Source: Euonymus europaeus
Lineage: Eukaryota; Streptophyta; Magnoliopsida; Celastrales; Celastraceae
Reading direction: 5' to 3'
Assembly (NCBI GenBank): GCA_963580455.1
Contig: OY756958.1
Span: 21,030,501 to 21,094,500 of the forward strand
Length of the DNA stretch: 64,000 nucleotides
Part shown: positions 22,053-35,344 of the stretch, piece by piece
Layout of the letters: each line of letters starts with the position of its first letter
Position numbering within the stretch: position 1 is the first letter of the stretch
Program-made: the position numbers and the translations under genes
The notes under the pieces: model-generated
Told to the model about the DNA's origin: nothing
Databases searched by the model: none
What the model saw: the letters and a program-made list of their open reading frames with translations, nothing else

Positions 22053-24434
22053 ATGACGAAATTTCCTTCACCATTTCCAATCACGGTCTTCGTCGTGACA
22101 CTCCATTTCCTCACCGTAAACATCCAGTTAGCCCATGCCTTGGGCTATGGCTCCACCCTCGCCGTCATTTACGCCTCCGCCACCGTCTGCGGCGTCGTCG
22201 CCTCGCAGTCTACCCACCACATCCAATGCTACCGCCGTGGTCTTAACGTGTCAGTTCAAATCCAACCAAATGTCTCTTTCTCCACCATCTCCGGCGGAGC
22301 CTCCTTATTCTGCGGCCTCAGGTCCGGTGGCTACAGCCTTCTCTGTTGGAACCCCACCAATTCCACCTTTCACCGCAAGCGTATTTACTACAACGACTCC
22401 GTCTTCTTAAACAATATTTCCGTCGGTGACAATCAGGTTTGCGCTACGACAACTACCGGCGTTGTCTCGTGCTGGAGAGGAGGAGACGGAAACGGTTACA
22501 CCAGACCTTTTGGGCTGACTCAATTCGAGTCAATTTCATCTGGGTTTGGTTTCTCTTGTGGGATTCTCGCCGGTAATGGCCTAATTCGTTGTTGGGGTAG
22601 TAATCCGATTGCGAGTCGGATTGAGTCCGAATTCGGAAACATGTCAATGTTGAGTGTTCAAGCGGGCGGTTCACATGTTTGCGGGGTTAACTCAACCGGG
22701 TTTATAGTTTGTAAAGGCGACAATAGCTCCGGCCAATTGGATCTCCCGGTCGAAGCTCAATTAGAGTATAGAGAATTAGCACTCGGCTCTAACCATACTT
22801 GTGCAATCAGGACTGTAAACGGGTCAGTGGTTTGTTGGGGTGGAAATGGAGATTACAGTGTGAATATAACAACTGGGGTTTCTTTCGAGAAAATTGTTTC
22901 TGGGTCTGATTTCATTTGTGGATTAACAACTGCTAATTTGTCAATATTGTGTTGGGGACCAGGTTGGCCTGATGTTTCTGAGCTTCCATTGCCTCCAACT
23001 CTTCCGGGGCCTTGTGTTCAGTCTTCCTGTAATGATTGTGGCTTGTTTCCCCAATCTGAGCAACTCTGTTCTGGTTCTGGTAACATCTGCCGGCTTTGTG
23101 ATTTCGATGTTTCAATGCAACCAGTGCCGCCACCATTGGTCCCGCCACCTCCAACAGCTCTGCCTCCTTCGCCTCCATCGAGGGGGTTGAGAAGAGGCTT
23201 GTTGGCATTTGTTATTGTTGGGTCAGTAGGTGCATTTTCTGGTATTTGTACTATAATCTACTGCTTATATACTGGAATTTGCTTTGGCAGCAAAAAGGTT
23301 TATAATTCAGTACAACCTACAATCACTAGAGCAGGCTCCAATGGTGGAGCAAACTCGAACCATAGCTCTATTTCAAGATCTTTTACTTTCAGACGCCAGG
23401 GTTCAAGAGCGATGAGGCGTCAAAGAAGTGGAACTTCATCAAAGCATGCTGATAGAGCAGAGGAATTCACATTGGGAGTGCTAGCAGCTGCCACCAATAA
23501 TTTCTCCGCAGAGAACAAAATTGGTGCAGGCAGCTTTGGCATTGTTTACAGAGGTAAGTTGCTGGATGGTCGTGAAGTAGCCATTAAAAGAGGCGAAACG
23601 GATCAGAAAATGAAGAAATTCCAGGAGAAAGAGACTGCATTTGATTCAGAATTGGCATTTCTGTCAAGGCTTCACCACAAACATTTGGTGAGGCTTGTTG
23701 GGTATTGTGAAGAGAGGGATGAGAGACTCTTGGTCTACGACTACATGAAAAATGGAGCTCTCTATGATCATTTACATGCCAAGAACAATGTCGAAAAGTG
23801 CTCAAGTGTTATAAATTCATGGAAAATGAGGATCAAAGTGGCTTTAGATGCTGCAAGAGGGATTGAGTACTTGCACAATTATGCAGTCCCTCCAATAATT
23901 CATAGAGATATCAAGTCCTCCAACATATTGCTTGATTCAAATTGGACAGCAAGAGTATCTGATTTTGGATTATCATTGATGGGACCGGAATCAGACCGCA
24001 ACTACAGGCCAACGAAAGCAGCAGGAACAGTTGGGTACATTGATCCCGAGTACTATGGACTAAATGTGTTAACAGCAAAGAGTGATGTGTATGGTCTTGG
24101 AGTTGTATTGCTAGAACTTTTGACAGGCAAGAGAGCTATATTCAAGGGTGGTGAAAATGGAGGCACACCCATTAGTGTTGTGGACTTTGCAGTCCCAGCG
24201 ATAGTCTCCGGAGAGCTGGTTAGGATATTAGATTGCAGGGTTGGGCCGCCAGAGCTGAACGAGGCGGAGGCGGTGGAGCTGGTGGCATACACTGGAATGC
24301 ATTGTGTGAATTTGTCAGGAAAAGATAGGCCAACCATGACTGACATTGTTGCTAATTTGGAGAGAGCATTGACACTTTGTGATCATAGCCATGGCAGCAT
24401 CTCTAGTGGTACAATCTCAATTGTTTCAGACTGA
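22053..24434 (+). CDS. CCR4: CRINKLY4-related receptor-like Ser/Thr kinase, CCR4-like (793 aa)
   Basis: Intronless, as usual for this family. Order: signal peptide about 1-29; extracellular crinkly (RCC1-like) repeats about 35-305, recognisable by repeated C-G and L-x-C-W patterns (CWNP, CWRGG, CWGS, CWGG, CWGP); a short Cys-rich segment about 321-350; Pro-rich stalk 356-377; transmembrane helix about 383-408; kinase about 488-772. Kinase residues are complete: GAGSFG glycine loop 491-496, Lys512 in VAIK, HRD 617-619, DFG 637-639, and YIDPEYYG in the activation segment. It is therefore likely an active plasma-membrane kinase. The N-terminal phrase IYASATVCGVVASQST points to CCR4 rather than ACR4. 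ACR4 relatives act in epidermal and root cell-layer patterning; the CCR4 role is less clear. The ATG used precedes a clear signal peptide. Confidence 0.93.
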   Translation: MTKFPSPFPITVFVVTLHFLTVNIQLAHALGYGSTLAVIYASATVCGVVASQSTHHIQCYRRGLNVSVQIQPNVSFSTISGGASLFCGLRSGGYSLLCWNPTNSTFHRKRIYYNDSVFLNNISVGDNQVCATTTTGVVSCWRGGDGNGYTRPFGLTQFESISSGFGFSCGILAGNGLIRCWGSNPIASRIESEFGNMSMLSVQAGGSHVCGVNSTGFIVCKGDNSSGQLDLPVEAQLEYRELALGSNHTCAIRTVNGSVVCWGGNGDYSVNITTGVSFEKIVSGSDFICGLTTANLSILCWGPGWPDVSELPLPPTLPGPCVQSSCNDCGLFPQSEQLCSGSGNICRLCDFDVSMQPVPPPLVPPPPTALPPSPPSRGLRRGLLAFVIVGSVGAFSGICTIIYCLYTGICFGSKKVYNSVQPTITRAGSNGGANSNHSSISRSFTFRRQGSRAMRRQRSGTSSKHADRAEEFTLGVLAAATNNFSAENKIGAGSFGIVYRGKLLDGREVAIKRGETDQKMKKFQEKETAFDSELAFLSRLHHKHLVRLVGYCEERDERLLVYDYMKNGALYDHLHAKNNVEKCSSVINSWKMRIKVALDAARGIEYLHNYAVPPIIHRDIKSSNILLDSNWTARVSDFGLSLMGPESDRNYRPTKAAGTVGYIDPEYYGLNVLTAKSDVYGLGVVLLELLTGKRAIFKGGENGGTPISVVDFAVPAIVSGELVRILDCRVGPPELNEAEAVELVAYTGMHCVNLSGKDRPTMTDIVANLERALTLCDHSHGSISSGTISIVSD

Positions 24435-27202
24435 AAAAAAGAAGTGGATATTGAATTCTCAGTCCAATTTTTATTATTTCTTTCTTGGGGATGATTTTTA
24501 TATGGGTATATATTTATATACCTCATTTTTGGTGAATGTAAAGAAATTAGGAGATTTTTCACCTAGCATTTGGGGTTTGCAGTGTAGGGTTTTGTCATTT
24601 CTGTGATCACTAACAGTAATTCAAGTTATTCTCTATTTCATTTTGCACATTATTGTCTATTGGTTGAATTAGTTGGGGTAAATCTTTCCAACGTTTCAAG
24701 TTCGACTCTCTACGTTGACACTCTTCAACTACCAAGATCCAAGATAGTCTGTCAAACCACGAGATCATCGCAATTCCCGGAGTTGACTATTGACATGTTC
24801 TTGGGTTCATGGTTTCTCTTCATGAGATGGAAAAAAAATTGAGTGCAAAAATTTTAATAAAGTTGTTGGCATTGTTGCTAATTGTGTACTTGGTGCCAAC
24901 AAGAGATTACAATACTTAAAAGAGCAATTGTCTAGTGATAAATTTCTTTAGGTATAAATAATATGGATTTAAAGAGTCTTAAATTCGATTCTCACTGAGA
25001 GCAATATTATTGTGGCCACGCGCTGTGATTTGGTCCAACTTACTCCGTCGTCAACTAAGAAATATTTGTCTGTGTGGGCCTAACAGCTCGAGTTTAGGCT
25101 AATATCGAATGTTCAAATTATAGCTTGTACGGTCTCATTTTCTGTTAAAAAATGAGTATGGTACTTCAAGTATTTCTCAATGTGGTCGGTCACATATGGA
25201 GAAATGATTATTTTTTCTTCCAATTTTTTGTATCCCCATAATAACATCACCGAACTTGTCTTGGGATAGTAAAATTGAGCTTAAACTCATATCAGCAATC
25301 ATACACGCACCAATTTTTTCCCCCGACGTCGGAGTAAATTGAGCCTTCAGTCCAGCACATGACCACTAAGAATTGATCCCTACTGGAATGAAACCTGTTC
25401 TTCCAAACTTTTAAATGGTTTTAGAAGTTTTGGTTAGATGTGAAATTGACATTGAGAATTTAGTGTGACTTGTTGGGTTTTCCTGCATCAGCATCAAATT
25501 CTAGACTTTATTTATTCACAAACAGTTTTAGATGATTAGTATATTAATAAGAAGCGGTGCCTCTAACTTTAAATGCAAAATAAAACACAGCACAGCATTA
25601 AATGGATGGTTTAATATATTTCATTCCTAAAACATTAATGGTGCATTTAGTGAAATTAAATGTTGTAGCCGGTGATCCCCCCATCTTTGCCGTTCTTCTC
25701 ATTTGTTTTTTACTCTTTTTATTTTAAACAAATCATTTGTTCCAATTTAAATTATCTAAAAATTCATATTCATAAAATATTATGAAGGGATAAAGCAATA
25801 TGAACACGTTGAAATTTTGAAATTAATATGATTAACGGCTATTTGAATTTTAAGTATAGATATAGATATAATAGGTATCCCAATCAATCATTTGATTTAA
25901 CAATTTCATTGGATAAAATATTCACTTAATGCAGCTAAGAGAGTACTTTTCAACATAAATGTCTGCTTAGTATGCTTGTTTTCTATAAATATAAATTTAA
26001 ATTCTTTATTTGTCAAAAAAAAAAGATAATTCAGAAAACAAATTTGATTGCTACTTGAAAAACAGAAAAGGTAAGAAAATACATTTTGCTAAAAAAAAAT
26101 AGAAAACAGAAAGGTCGGTGGTCGGTGCTGACGTTACAACTAAAAAATTAATACTATAAAATAATTATTTGATATTATTTTCTAACGCATGCCGTTGACT
26201 TATGATGGCAGTCAAGCGAAGCTAATTATTATTTGTTGGCGTCGACGTTGCAACTAAAAAGGGATCCATTTATAAATTGGGTAGTGATAAATAGTGTATA
26301 TTTTAAGAGGTAAGTATAATTCATTTTTAAATAAGTGTTAAATTTTAAAGAAAATAAATTTGCTAAGTCCTAACAGATTCGTGTATCAAATTTTTAAGTG
26401 TTAAAACCCTAAAAAAATGAAAAAAATAATAGAATAACTAAATATGAACTGTCGTGAATTTTCAAAATATGAACTACACATTATTTTCCTTGTAAATTAT
26501 AGTGCAGTTTTCACTTTTTTACAGAAAAGATAATTTCATTAAGAATAAAGTCCTACTACTACACTCCCCGGATGAATTCTCTCCCCTTAAACACCGCCCT
26601 AAATTCTCTGAGAGTAGCATACTACTCTCCATCAACATTCAATATCCGTTGGCCATCCACCGATAACGACATATCTAGCACCATAAAAGACAATTACGTA
26701 ACTGATCGATTGACCGCCGTTGCAGCTAACGCCAACGTTGACTAAAGACTCCATCCCTATCCATCAATCTGTATGTTGTGCTCAGGAGAGGGTAACTAGA
26801 AAACGAACATGTCCTTGGAAGTCATGCACGTGTTAGTTGTTTTCCACGCTATAAGACAGATTGAGATCATAGGATAAAAATATAATATTACAAACCAGTC
26901 TCAAGAAAGTAAAATCAATAGAATGTTCTCAACACAAACAAGTTCTTCTTTCATATGTAAATACTAAACACAGCATTAGTTCTATTGTCTGGAATAAATG
27001 AGCAGGGATCAAGTAATGCCAACGAGAGAACCATAATGAAAAGCCTCCAATCTCTTCAAGATGTTTAGTAGGTGATCATGGGTTTCCTAAAAGAAAAAGA
27101 CGAATGCAAGGGAGTAATTGGTTTTTATTGGAGTTCAATTTTCAAATCAATAGGCGCAGTAGCCAAAAATAAATCAAGGAAAATAAGAAATGCTGTGAAT
27201 GA
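24435..27202. other. Intergenic between convergent CCR4-like and NFXL2 genes
   Basis: The two genes converge, so 24435-24700 and about 27000-27202 are likely 3' UTRs. The stretch 24920-25010 contains AAATTCGATTCTCACTGAGAG, similar to the tail of tRNA-related retroposons, but without a clear A box. A 57-aa open frame lies at 26572-26745. Otherwise AT-rich with nothing recognisable. Confidence 0.5.
26572..26745 (+). CDS. Small hypothetical ORF (57 aa)
   Basis: Starts MNSLPLNTALNSLRVAYYS and ends in a TAA at 26743-26745. The stretch is more balanced in base composition than its flanks. No motif, signal peptide or homology is apparent to me, and length alone is not significant. It may equally be a scrap of an unrecognised repeat. 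Confidence 0.15.
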   Translation: MNSLPLNTALNSLRVAYYSPSTFNIRWPSTDNDISSTIKDNYVTDRLTAVAANANVD

Positions 27203-30200
27203 TTAGATTCGCCAGGGCCGCCTTCTCTGTTTTTGCTCTTCAATTTCATTCATCCAGTCTGAGAGCTTCATGAGGCCGTGATAACTGTAATATGCTACTG
27301 CAACAAGCAATAACATGATCCCAAAAAGTAGTAGCAGTCGCTTCATAGTAGCAACGATGTTCTGTTGGATGAAAACATTCGATTTCATAAACCAAACCAA
27401 CCAGAGGCAAGCAATAGTGACTCTTTTTTTCTTTTGCTCGACGAAATATAATACCTGTAATCTTGTAAGCTGCTTGGCTTCTTGAACCCGTTCACGCCGC
27501 CTTCTACGCTTGGGCCCATGCTTCTCAGTATCTGCCTTCTTTTCCTTTAATCACCGAGTTTGGTATTAAATTTCCACGCAGTTCTCACTCAGTGAAAATG
27601 TACTATGCTGACAAACTTTTTATAATACACATTTGAATGCATCTACTGGATAAACATGTAAATCATAAAATGTTGGACATCAAACCATGGCTTTAGGATT
27701 TTAGGATAAAGAAACTGTTCTGTGCAGAAATGGAGTTATAAGGTAAACTGGTTTAAAGCCATGAGCCTTGAATGCTTCAAAAACCACCACAGATATGTTT
27801 GAAGGCTTGCATATTTTAAATAAATAATGGTGAAGGTTCAAAATTGCAGAACAAAGGGAGAAGGGGGCGGTCCTATCATGTTTAGATACTAAGGAAAGGT
27901 TTAGCATCACCACTCTATGCCATATGCTAAATCCCAATGACGAAGTGAGATAATAGTCCATGGTAAAAAAAAAAAATACCTCCAATGGTTTAGACCTTCG
28001 CAGGTTCAGTTCTGAGTCAACCACCTGTACTTTACTCTTACAATCAGAATGGCAAGGAAGAAGTCCAAATCCAAACTGATTCTTAGATACATCCTTGGGA
28101 TCACAACCAGCCCTACGATAGGCTGCTTGAACATCCCGACAGAGCTGCTCCTTTTTCAAGGTTTGGCATTTGCAACGGATGGTAACCTTGCCAAAGACAA
28201 AAGGCAACATGAAAAAGTTCATCAGATGATCAATGCACATATCATGAGTCATGAGTGGCAACATAACAAATTCCAGCCTATGTACCCATATTGACTCATA
28301 TAACAAATAAATGAAAAAATTTATCTACTAATTATTGATTTTATAACACAATTACCTTTTTGCAGCACTGGTCGGGTGAAGAGCATTCACCAGGGTGACA
28401 TGTCTGAGGGCATAAATGAGTACAATGGGGCAACTTCCTGCACCACCAGTACGATATCCATGTCAGAGGTATCTCAATGCTCTCCTTGGACAAGACACTA
28501 TTGCACTTGGAAAAAACTAAAACTAAACAATCCATGAGTCAATTGAAAATATACTACAGGAGACCCAAATACACTTGTAACTTCCAAAGTTTTTGAAGCA
28601 CATTACCCAATTATCTTGGGGTATCTTGGGATGACGCTCCACTAACAACATACACACACATTGCCATCTCCAAGACATAAGGGGTATGTGTGAGAAATTA
28701 TTTTGTCAATTGATCCAATGAAAAAACAGCAAAATGCATACTGGAGTGACCCAATGAAAAAATGGCAAAATACATACTGGATGCCAAACAAACAAACCCA
28801 CGCATGTTCTCCCGCGACACTTAAACTGATGAAAGAATAATCCTGCAGAATTCCAAAACTAGTTTGAACCTCATCAATAGGTGTCAACAATTTCACAATT
28901 ACCTAGTTAAGGCTATTTCAGTGGTTTCCAGATTCAGGGCCCTTTAGCCAATTGAAATTAGCTGCTGGGTCATTCCTATCATGTCTGAACTCGGTTCTGT
29001 TAAAGAACGTTTATTATTAAAGACTTCCACAAACAAGACTCCAGCATTTCTGTATTTTCCAGATATAGCAAGAATTCAAGGGTTTAATATCTATTCTCAG
29101 ATCTAATTTTATTTATAGTTGATTTCACCTTAGCAGCAGTTCTAATGAAGCCTAAAATATCCCATTCCATTCCAAGCCTATGTTTAATTACTTAAGAACA
29201 ATTTAACTTTAAAGACAGAACATCTAAAACTATCACTTCCATGGCTTGTGTTACTGTTCAGTGGGCTGCCCTTTCTAATTTGGGGTTTTCTTGTTCATCA
29301 TTATCACTAGAGGACCACTTTACCATGGCACATGAAAAAGCAGAAATTCTTATTTCAATAAAAAAAAAATAGGACATGCAAGAATATTTTTATACGACCA
29401 AAATTAGTGAAAAAAGTCCGAACAACATTTTGACCAAACAAATCTAAAGACAAGAAGCAGGAATACAAACAGAGAGATGTCCACAAAAATAACATGACTT
29501 GAAAAGTCTTGCTTTCTGCATGCAATGCAGATACACAGGCAAAAATATGCCCAAATCATGCGTGACATGGTTAACTCAAAATGGGAAAAAATGGCAGAGC
29601 TCCAGAAAAATGATAGCATAGCTTGAATTCAGACTTTGTTAAGTTAAATAAATCAATTCAATAAACAATTAATGGGGGCCGCATACAAAACTGATAGGCA
29701 AGAAGAGCAAAATCTATCATTTACCTGTGGCAGGGCCCACCACAGGAGCGAACTGCTATCTGTTCATTTTTTGACAAGGTGTTGTAATATATGCACTCAA
29801 AAACATGGACCATTGAGCCACAGTGACATGATCGCTTTACAAGCACTTTGCAGGGGGGACAATCCCCTGGATGACAAGGCTGGGGACAAGGATGTCGACA
29901 AGGAGGTTCCCTTTCCTGAATAAACATACCAAATGTCATGCAAGAAGTAAAAAAGGTATTTTCTATATCTAACAATCCCAAACAGATGCGGAAGCAAGTA
30001 AAACAACACAGTAAAAATGAATCACCAAATTGTGGAAAGTTCGCTAACCCAAAAGATGATGGGAGTAATCAGTGAAAGATGAAAATCATACTGATAAAAA
30101 AATTCAGAACGAAAAATATTCGAACTCCAAAGAAAAGGAACGAAAGAGTTACCTTTTGGCAATTAAGAGTACATTCTTCACATAACTGACTTCTTTTATG

Positions 30201-33200
30201 CTGCACAGATGCTGTAGACGGACTACTACGTGCATGGCAAGTTTTTGTACAATAGTGGTTGCCACAAGGAAGAGGATTTCCACACAAATTTTCACACGAG
30301 AAATGCATTCTACTTGAGCACACCATCTGGAATCAAGAAAAAAGAAATGAAGAAACTAAAGGAGGGTTTCATGGGATCAGTTAGATCAATTCTCTATGTA
30401 CTGCTATCAAGGATAAATATGTTAATTAGAGGAACTAACCATTCTCTCTGCTCCAATATGATTGCCAACACATGGCCTCCAAACAAGCTCTGGACATGGA
30501 GGACATGGAGAACCAGGAGTACATTCAGTCTGATGACTGAATTTGTTTTTCTTAGTTTTCACAGAAAATTCTGGATTTGGAGGTGGCCTCGGGCCATGAC
30601 ACCTGAATGGCAAAAAGAAATAACAAAACAAACAAAGAGATTTAAAAAAAAAAAGAGCATATGTTCATCAACTTAAAAGCTATGCATACCTTAATTTGCA
30701 CTTGTGGCCACATGGGTATTCTTCTTCACAAAGTAGCCGACACATGGGGCAACCTCCATAGTGGCATTTGTGTGGCTGAACCAAAATGAAAGATATACAT
30801 CTTTAAATTTCTCTTTAGCAACACACTGCTTTCAATTTGGAAGTAAAAAATAAAAACGGTCAACAACACAAAGCAGTGGGCTGGGCAGGAACATACAACA
30901 TGTACACAGACCTTAACTCCACATAATATGTGGAATTGTGGATAGACCGTTTCCAAGAACTAAAGTTGCACCTCTGCAACTCTAGCACTGGGCCACAACT
31001 AGTAATATTTTTTCACCACCAAAAAAAGTACTTTAAGGTTCTGGCACCCAAGAGAAAGATCAAAGTTCACAGAAATGACAGGAATAAAGAGCTTCAACGA
31101 TAGGATACATATTTAGCTGTTAAAAAGTGCGGTCTAAGAATTCAAGTTCATTAACATATATAACAATCCATAAAAGAGAATTACAAAGTTCATCATTGTT
31201 GCTTCAAAGAAGACGCATATTTATTGCTGTCACTCACACATGCATAATGATAAAGCTTGATAACCAAGAAAGTTTTTGGTTGGAGAACGAAAGAGTTATG
31301 ATTATAAATATGAGTAACCATGGATACCTTGCAAGTTGATGCATGCCTGCATAAAGGAGTTATGGAACATAACTTACGACATCTGGGAGGCTTTTGATCC
31401 ATCTCTGCACCACAAGGAACCTAAATATACATCAGTAATCCAACAAAAAGAATTAGTTACATAATCCCATCTACCAAATCTGTGTATAAATCGAGAAAAG
31501 CATCAATATATAAAGCAACATCTTCTTAGAAACTACAAAGTGTCTAAACTAAGCAAGAAATCTGACAACAGCCAAGATGATTCACCAATATGATGTACAT
31601 CAAACAAAAAGTAAGAAGTAGCAAGCTATTTGAACATTTCGGGGCATACAAGATCAGTGGTCTGAAAAGCAACGCCAACTTCTCACAAAGACTTCCACAA
31701 TGAGGAGATAAGAGATGAACAGGAGTAGAAAGCACCACCATACCAGTTGAACATCCTATTATCATAATGATGTTCCAGACCGGAATAAATTACCATGAAA
31801 AAAGTTCTATTATCAAACTTCCTGGCATTCTCTCGAATAGAAAACTTTTTAGAACTTCACACTTCCATGCAGTACTAGACCAATAATAAATTTAGAGAAC
31901 AGAGAGTCCATATTAAGAATCACTAACTTATGAATGGATTTGATATATGACAGGCCCCAACTCCACTGCAAGTCTGCAAGAGTCTTATGTATGGGAGTTG
32001 TGTATCTTTTATACATGAAAGACATTAAGTGATAAAGTTGCTTCATCGCATTCTAGGGGCAACAAATATAAATTCTAGAATAGCCTCACTGTAATGCAAG
32101 GATCATGCATCTTCCCTTCCCCAGCGCCACCACTACTCTGGGAGCCTTGTACAAGGCAGTTTTTGTACTTTTAAAATGAGTCATTATTTTAGCCACCCCA
32201 TCCAACTTTGGACACCTATAGGGAACAAAAGGGCTCTGTGACATGTCACCATGAAACCAGAAAATAGTACAGGGAGAAGTTGTCTCTTTTTCCCTTGGCC
32301 CTGTAATGATTTTTTTAACAAGCAAATCCAATACACAAATACCGCTGTAAATTTACATAATAAATATGGGTTTCAATAAAATAAAAGGAAAAAAGAAAAG
32401 AAGCCAAACAGGTGGTGTAACAAGTGAACAGCTACTATACAAGATACCATCAAGAAAGCTAGCCTAAGAAGGCAAACTCCCAACAAATTAGGGAAACTAA
32501 ACCAAAAAAATTATGAAATAAGAAAACCACCAATATAGGCAAAAGCCAAGCCCAAAGACACAAAACGAGGAAATTCAAGCCATTTAGTGCCTCTAAAACT
32601 ACTTGCAGGCAAGTGTCTCCAATCTTTAACTAAGGCAACCTCTCCTCCGATTGTACACACCACTAGATACATAATAGAATACCAGAATATAATCCAAAGC
32701 CATGTCTTGCACATATCCAGAAACGGATATGCACTAACAAAATCTCACCTCAAAGCGTGTTTGCCCACATGCACATGAAATTGTCACCATTACAGGGCAA
32801 GGAGCGCAAGGACCTCTACAAAGAAACCACCAATATGTCATTCCTATTATCCTATATATGAAATATAATTTAAAATATTCTAAGCTTCAATGACCAGAGC
32901 TTTTCAAAGGTTTCAACTTTCAACTCTATGCAATTAAAGGTCATGCTTCAAATGCATATATGCCAACTACAGACATAAAAAGTTCAACACTAAACAACTC
33001 ACAAGCCCAAAGCTCCTACAGTGGAGGCAGAGTGTGGGAAATGTAAGATGTAGTCTACAGACCTATTATTTAAAAACCAAATCCTAACCTTGTGCTGTAA
33101 AAGACTTCCTTTTTAAAATTGGAGAATCAACTATTTACAAAAATTGTAATACAAATTGATACAATTACAAATACAACTGAAGCCCAACCATGGGGTTTTC

Positions 33201-35240
33201 AATTATGATAAAGCAATTATGTCATCTTTACTATCTAAAGGAGAGCTAATCCTCCGATGTATATAGCCAATGTAAGTGAAAAAAGAAGTATGTAACCATA
33301 CCGATGGCATGGAGACGGGCATTTGTGATTCCTACACCGTAGCCTCTTGTCACAAATCTAGGGGAAAAAAGGAAAATTCTTCATTCCAAATGTACTATCA
33401 TATGACTGACAAAATATTAGCCAGCAGATACTTTGAGACAAACCTCTGAGCATGGCGGGCAATCCCCATCACAACATTTACGCTTACAAGCATGGCGGCC
33501 ACAATCTCTCAGTCTCTGACACTTCCTTTCACATGCTAAATCTTGATGACAAGGAACCTATTCTCAACTCAGTGAAACTTCTCCGAACTCAAATATTAAC
33601 CTTTATATAGCACAATCATGGCACAAAACAACAGAAATATGCTGCAATGAACTCCTTACAATGCGATTTGCATATTTTGGTCTTTTTCAAAGTGGGAAAG
33701 CTGAAAACATGTTCAGCAAAAAATGGATTATTATAGAAATTACTAACCAGTTTTTTCCTTTTAAAAAATATGACCTCATAAATGATAAACCATGAAGAAA
33801 GTTTCCATCTGTTGTTTTATTGTTTCTTTTCCTCCCTTATTTTAAACCCATGCTCTTCCACTCATCTCTATTCTCGCACTATTATCCATCTCTTCCAAAC
33901 AAGCAAACACCTAAAATTACATTCCTTTATGTTTTAACTCCGTCTCTCTCTCTCTCTCTCTCTCTCTTAATTGAATGAAATCACAACCCTCTTTTCCTAT
34001 GACCAAACAAGAATTTGTTTACGAATGCATAGGCCTTAGGTTTATGGAATTTAAAAAAACAAGAGTCGCACATCCTTAATACCCAAGAAAAGAGAGTAGA
34101 TACCTCTTTCTTCAAGCCTCCACACCGACAAGATTTCCTTACCACTATCCTGCAAGTCTCAACACATGGCCCACGGTGGCATCGCTCTGGGCACTGATGC
34201 AGCCTACAGCTGAGTAATTTATCACAGGTCGCGCCACATAGTGGCACCTGAACATCACAAGGCATCCCTTCATAGAATCTCTTACCGCAAGGACATGTCC
34301 TTTTTCCCTGAAGTGGGCACTCTCCACACTCTCCTCTATGGCACCCTTTATCACACCTATGTTTTCCACACCCAAGCAATCTCTCGCATGAATTTTCACA
34401 GCGGTAGTCCCTCTCAGAACACACTCTCTCTTCCTTTGACTTCCCGCACCGACAACGATAAACTCCCCTCTCGTGACACGGAGGGCATGGACCATCATGG
34501 CAGATTTGCGTGCACCTGTGAATCTTGCATTCCAAAGTCCTAGAACAAACGTTATTGCATGAGAAATCCTTGAACCCGCAGCGCTTCACGTCTTCGACGG
34601 AGCCACAATAACACTTCGCTTTGATCAATTTCGGGCAAGACGGGCAGGGGCCCGGGTGGCAAAGCAACAAGCAGAAATGGCCGCAATTGTGGCGAAGAGG
34701 ACGGTTGCAGATTTCGCCGCAAGAATGCGGCAATATCCATGGGTTATCACTTGGAGGATTCTCGAGCTTCCCGCAGAAGCAGCAATACGTCTTGGGAATT
34801 CCCGATTTCGGATACTCTGATCTGCACTTGGGGCAATTCCAGATGGATGACTCGGCAGCTTTGTCAGGAGATATAGGAAGACGGGTGGCGGCACGTGTGG
34901 CGGAGAGGTCCGAGGACTGGCGGGCCCAGGACTGGATGCAGAGGAGGTGGAAGACGGCGTAGCAGGAGGAGGTGCAGGACCAGGTTGGATCAGAGTGGCG
35001 GATGCGCTCGAGGCATATGAGGCACGATAAAGCGCCGGTGGAGGAGGATGCGAGGAATGACTGTATCTTCGAGAGATCAACGGCTTTGATTGATGAGGAT
35101 GATCGGGATTGATTGGTTGATTCGAAGTAGGACTTGAAGATAGAGTCGGAGAGGTCATCATGACGAAGAAGTTGAGAGTCTCCGTGGTCGGAATCAGAGT
35201 CGGACTCCGACAGTGGAGTTTGGTAGTTTGCGGAGCTCAT
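27203..35240 (-). CDS. NFXL2: NF-X1-type zinc finger protein NFXL2 (about 872 aa)
   Basis: Thirteen exons on the minus strand: 35240-34104, 33557-33444, 33357-33302, 32815-32749, 31420-31328, 30775-30690, 30602-30440, 30326-30153, 29915-29725, 28437-28356, 28186-27980, 27544-27455, 27361-27203. All junctions are GT-AG and keep frame. The protein has an acidic Ser/Asp-rich N terminus, a RING-like Cys-rich domain (CLICLERI ... [10 protein letters not shown], about 73-140), then a long array of NF-X1 zinc fingers (CGxHxCxxxCHxGxCPPC patterns), and a C-terminal transmembrane helix about 826-848. Length fits NFXL2 of Arabidopsis, which dampens stress responses and tunes clock gene expression. I chose Met at 35240 ([18 protein letters not shown]); an in-frame Met at 35333 lies upstream of the TATA box. 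A MULE sits 105 bp upstream of the ATG. Confidence 0.93.
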
Positions 35241-35308
35241 TTTGGGTATTTCAAGAAATGGAGGGGCGTTCGACTGTTTGAGGAAACCCCGCCGGAGAGT
35301 GGCGGTGC

Positions 35309-35315
35309 TTATATA
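35309..35315 (-). promoter_or_regulatory. Probable TATA box of NFXL2
   Basis: TATATAA on the minus strand, about 69-75 bases before the chosen ATG. A start site 30 bases downstream would leave a leader of about 40 bases. The MULE terminus begins only about 30 bases further upstream, so the core promoter survives but everything distal is displaced by 3.5 kb. Confidence 0.5.
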
Positions 35316-35344
35316 TTCTGAATTTTGATTCACAGTTAAATTTA

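Noticed and set aside
22135..24346. Several 72-97 codon frames overlapping the CCR4-like gene
   Set aside because: Out-of-frame or antisense shadows of one intact 793-codon gene.
34241..34962. Plus-strand frames of 100-113 codons opposite NFXL2 exon 1
   Set aside because: Shadows of the zinc-finger coding sequence.
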